A stretch of 6,537 nt of DNA, from positions 1-6,537 of the forward strand of contig JBCCFC010000791.1 in assembly GCA_039029935.1 (NCBI GenBank), in the 5' to 3' direction. The notes under the pieces were generated by a model. That model saw only the letters and a list, made by a program, of their open reading frames with translations, made no database searches and was not told the DNA's origin. The stretch comes from G039029935 sp039029935. Lineage in GTDB: Bacteria; Chloroflexota; Anaerolineae; Caldilineales; Caldilineaceae. This document shows positions 5,605 through 6,537 of this stretch, piece by piece; within the stretch, counting starts at the first letter, position 1, and the number at the start of each line of letters is the position of its first letter. Made by a program: the position numbers and the translations under genes.

Positions 5605-5984
5605 TTCACCCATCGTGGTGAATTTGCAAATAAAACCACCACAGCCAGCAGCAACGTCATCACGATTGGGATGGCCGTCCAGAAAATCTCGGCTGAAGTG
5701 TTTAATTGAATATTTGTGGTTTGCCCTGTACTCTGTGCTGTGTTCTGTCCTATATTTTGACCCGTGTTACTGGGGTTACAAAATCGAATTGTGGAACGCA
5801 CTAGGATCAATTGAATCGCAAGAAAGACAACAAGGCTTGTCGCCATGAGGCTTGGAAATAAAGACTCGATCCACTGAACATGGAAAGAAAATTGTGGAAG
5901 TTGAATAAATGATGATGGGATGTAGCTTAATACAAGCCACAACAATGTCACCATTAAAATTGAGTAACTAAAAATTTTACGCAT
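5601..5984 (-). CDS. Small CoxB-like membrane-anchor protein lacking the CuA domain
   Basis: The 127-residue protein repeats the architecture of the N-terminal half of the neighbouring CoxB: an N-terminal hydrophobic segment (about 5-23) after a basic start MRKIF, a short periplasmic stretch, a helix at about 45-62, a loop, and a final helix opened by EIFWTAIPIVM (99-109), the counterpart of LEVGWTVAP in CoxB and of the ExxWTxxP motif of subunit II. It then ends with SPRWVN, without a cupredoxin domain or any CuA ligand. The loop (about 68-97) is rich in Gln, Asn, Thr and Ser with degenerate GQN/GQT units instead of the acidic loop of CoxB. The ATG at 5984 is preferred; an in-frame TTG at 6017 would add 11 residues. 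Neither has a clear Shine-Dalgarno. It is first in the operon, behind the main promoter. The subunit II relation is read by eye; alternatives are an unrelated membrane protein or a decayed coxB copy. Confidence 0.65.
   Translation of the reverse strand: MRKIFSYSILMVTLLWLVLSYIPSSFIQLPQFSFHVQWIESLFPSLMATSLVVFLAIQLILVRSTIRFCNPSNTGQNIGQNTAQSTGQTTNIQLNTSAEIFWTAIPIVMTLLLAVVVLFANSPRWVN
5603..5624 (-). other. RNA hairpin at the 3' end of the small CoxB-like gene
   Basis: AATTCACC and GGTGAATT form a perfect 8-bp stem with a 6-nt loop, covering the last codons and part of the stop codon of the gene. On the minus strand it is followed by GATTTTGTT, a poor U-tract. It may be a partial terminator, attenuator or processing point between this gene and coxB. 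Confidence 0.45.
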
Positions 5985-6074
5985 GATATTTGACCAACAA
6001 TTACAAACAATACTCAAATAAATATTGCTAAATTATTTAAATTAGTCGGCAATTTATAAAAATTCCCTACCCGA

Positions 6075-6097
6075 TTCCCGCCTTTGGGAACAATTCC
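6075..6097 (-). promoter_or_regulatory. Two overlapping inverted repeats at the transcript start
   Basis: GGAA-CAA-TTCC (6087-6097) and TTCCC-N6-GGGAA (6075-6090) share one arm, so only one hairpin could form at a time in RNA. They lie immediately after the predicted -10, at the presumed transcription start near 6094. They may be an operator or a leader switch, but the stems are short. Confidence 0.3.
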
Positions 6098-6100
6098 GAC

Positions 6101-6129
6101 ATTGTACCAAACTTCACAAACGATGTCAA
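6101..6129 (-). promoter_or_regulatory. Main promoter of the oxidase operon (sigma70/SigA type)
   Basis: On the minus strand a perfect -35 TTGACA (6124-6129) and a -10 TACAAT (6101-6106; 5 of 6) are separated by exactly 17 bp. Transcription would start near 6094, giving a leader of about 110 nt before the first gene. The spacer and -10 contain an imperfect copy (6102-6119) of the 18-bp element found before coxB, suggesting direct control by the same regulator, most simply repression as it overlaps the -10. Confidence 0.7.
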
Positions 6130-6278
6130 AATGATTCACGACCCAACATTGAGGCGAAACCTTTGCGAGGGGACGCAAAATGGTTTGCCCAAACAGCGTA
6201 CATGTCGTCACCACCCGAAGGTTGAGTTCTGCACATTTGGTGATGAATCAAAATAAATCGAGAGGCGCATCAATCTGA

Positions 6279-6308
6279 GCAACAACTGTTATAGCAACAA
6301 CTGTTATA
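6279..6308. repeat. Perfect 15-bp tandem duplication
   Basis: GCAACAACTGTTATA occurs twice back to back. Each copy contains TGTTATA, and on the plus strand the second copy runs into TGTTATACT, which matches an extended -10 (TGnTATAAT) with one mismatch. No good -35 is seen. It may be a replication-slippage product or a promoter element for a rightward gene outside the window. Confidence 0.8.
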
Positions 6309-6367
6309 CTGTGTGTCTTGGCTTGATTTTATCGAAAATAGTCACAAATGTCTGTAGGTCAAATTTT

Positions 6368-6389
6368 CATTGTGAAAAAAAGCACAATG
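6368..6389. promoter_or_regulatory. CRP-like palindrome far upstream
   Basis: CATTGTG-N8-CACAATG is a perfect 7-bp dyad. Its inner 18 bp (6370-6387) has the same TTGTG-N8-CACAA skeleton as the site before coxB. It lies about 280 bp upstream of the predicted oxidase start, so it may serve a rightward gene beyond the window or a distal regulatory role. Confidence 0.45.
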
Positions 6390-6537
6390 TTCATTTCGGG
6401 GTAGGACCGCACTTAAAAGGGGAGTGCAAGAGGGTGTTAAATAAAGTTAATTAAGTTTTATTTGAAGGTCTTTTTTTGTTCTGAGGGTATCCAAGGTGGA
6501 GGCGGGACTTTGAAATAAAAAAGTTCATGTGAGGTCC

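Larger units (their letters stand above)
5985..6537. other. Upstream intergenic region without a convincing gene
   Basis: About 550 bases with no reading frame that shows a ribosome site, membrane pattern or known motif. It holds the operon promoter (6101-6129), overlapping short inverted repeats in the leader, an inverted repeat at 6162-6179 (TTTGCG-N6-CGCAAA), a perfect 15-bp tandem duplication (6279-6308), and a CRP-like palindrome (6370-6387). A 5-bp inverted repeat (GCACT/AGTGC, 6409-6427) has no T-run and is not a convincing terminator. The gene to the right is outside the window. Confidence 0.7.

Noticed and set aside
6014..6214. Minus-strand frame of 66 residues starting at GTG
   Set aside because: It runs across the predicted promoter and leader, has no Shine-Dalgarno, no membrane or domain pattern, and an unusual start. 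It is most likely non-coding.
6409..6427. Terminator of a neighbouring gene
   Set aside because: GCACT/AGTGC is only a 5-bp stem with a 9-nt loop and lacks an adjacent T-run on either strand.

Overview
The window is almost entirely one leftward (minus-strand) transcription unit for an aa3-type heme-copper cytochrome c oxidase, followed by the start of a toxin-antitoxin-like pair. In transcription order it runs: a gene-free upstream region with a good promoter; a small membrane protein that looks like the membrane anchor of subunit II without its copper domain; coxB (subunit II); coxA (subunit I); a very short subunit IV; coxC (subunit III); ctaG (CuB/caa3-type assembly factor); a signal-peptide-bearing, membrane-tethered protein with a possible copper-handling beta-sandwich; a small antitoxin-like protein; and the first four codons of what may be a PIN-domain toxin, cut off at base 1.

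The organism is probably an aerobic or facultative bacterium of the Chloroflexota (Anaerolineae/Caldilineae/Herpetosiphon-like). This is inferred from the order B-A-IV-III-ctaG, the A2-type YSHP motif and long N-terminus of CoxA, the caa3-type CtaG instead of Cox11, moderate GC content, and the short 8-bp repeat array in an intergenic gap. No marker gene settles it, so the assignment is tentative.

Layout. 5985-6537: no convincing gene; it holds a near-consensus sigma70-type promoter reading left (TTGACA-17-TACAAT, 6101-6129), several short inverted repeats, a 15-bp perfect tandem duplication, and a CRP-like palindrome. 5601-5984: CoxB-anchor-like protein. 5478-5600: a short regulatory gap with a perfect TATAAT, an FNR-like box and a perfect TGTGA-N6-TCACA palindrome. 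2025-5477: coxB, coxA, subunit IV and coxC, tightly packed (gaps of 21, 9 and 3 nt). 1895-2024: inverted array of 8-bp repeats. 11-1894: ctaG, the tethered protein, the antitoxin-like gene and the putative toxin start, each overlapping the next by 2 to 4 nt (ATGA or TAATG).

How they work together: subunits II (CuA), I (heme a, heme a3/CuB), III and IV form the oxidase in the cytoplasmic membrane. CtaG and possibly the tethered protein help to load copper. Recurrent TTGTG-N8-CACAA elements at the operon promoter, before coxB and further upstream suggest control by a CRP/FNR-family regulator. The most notable items are the CuA-less CoxB-like protein, this shared operator pattern, the palindromic repeat array inside the operon, and the toxin-antitoxin-like pair overlapping the oxidase operon.
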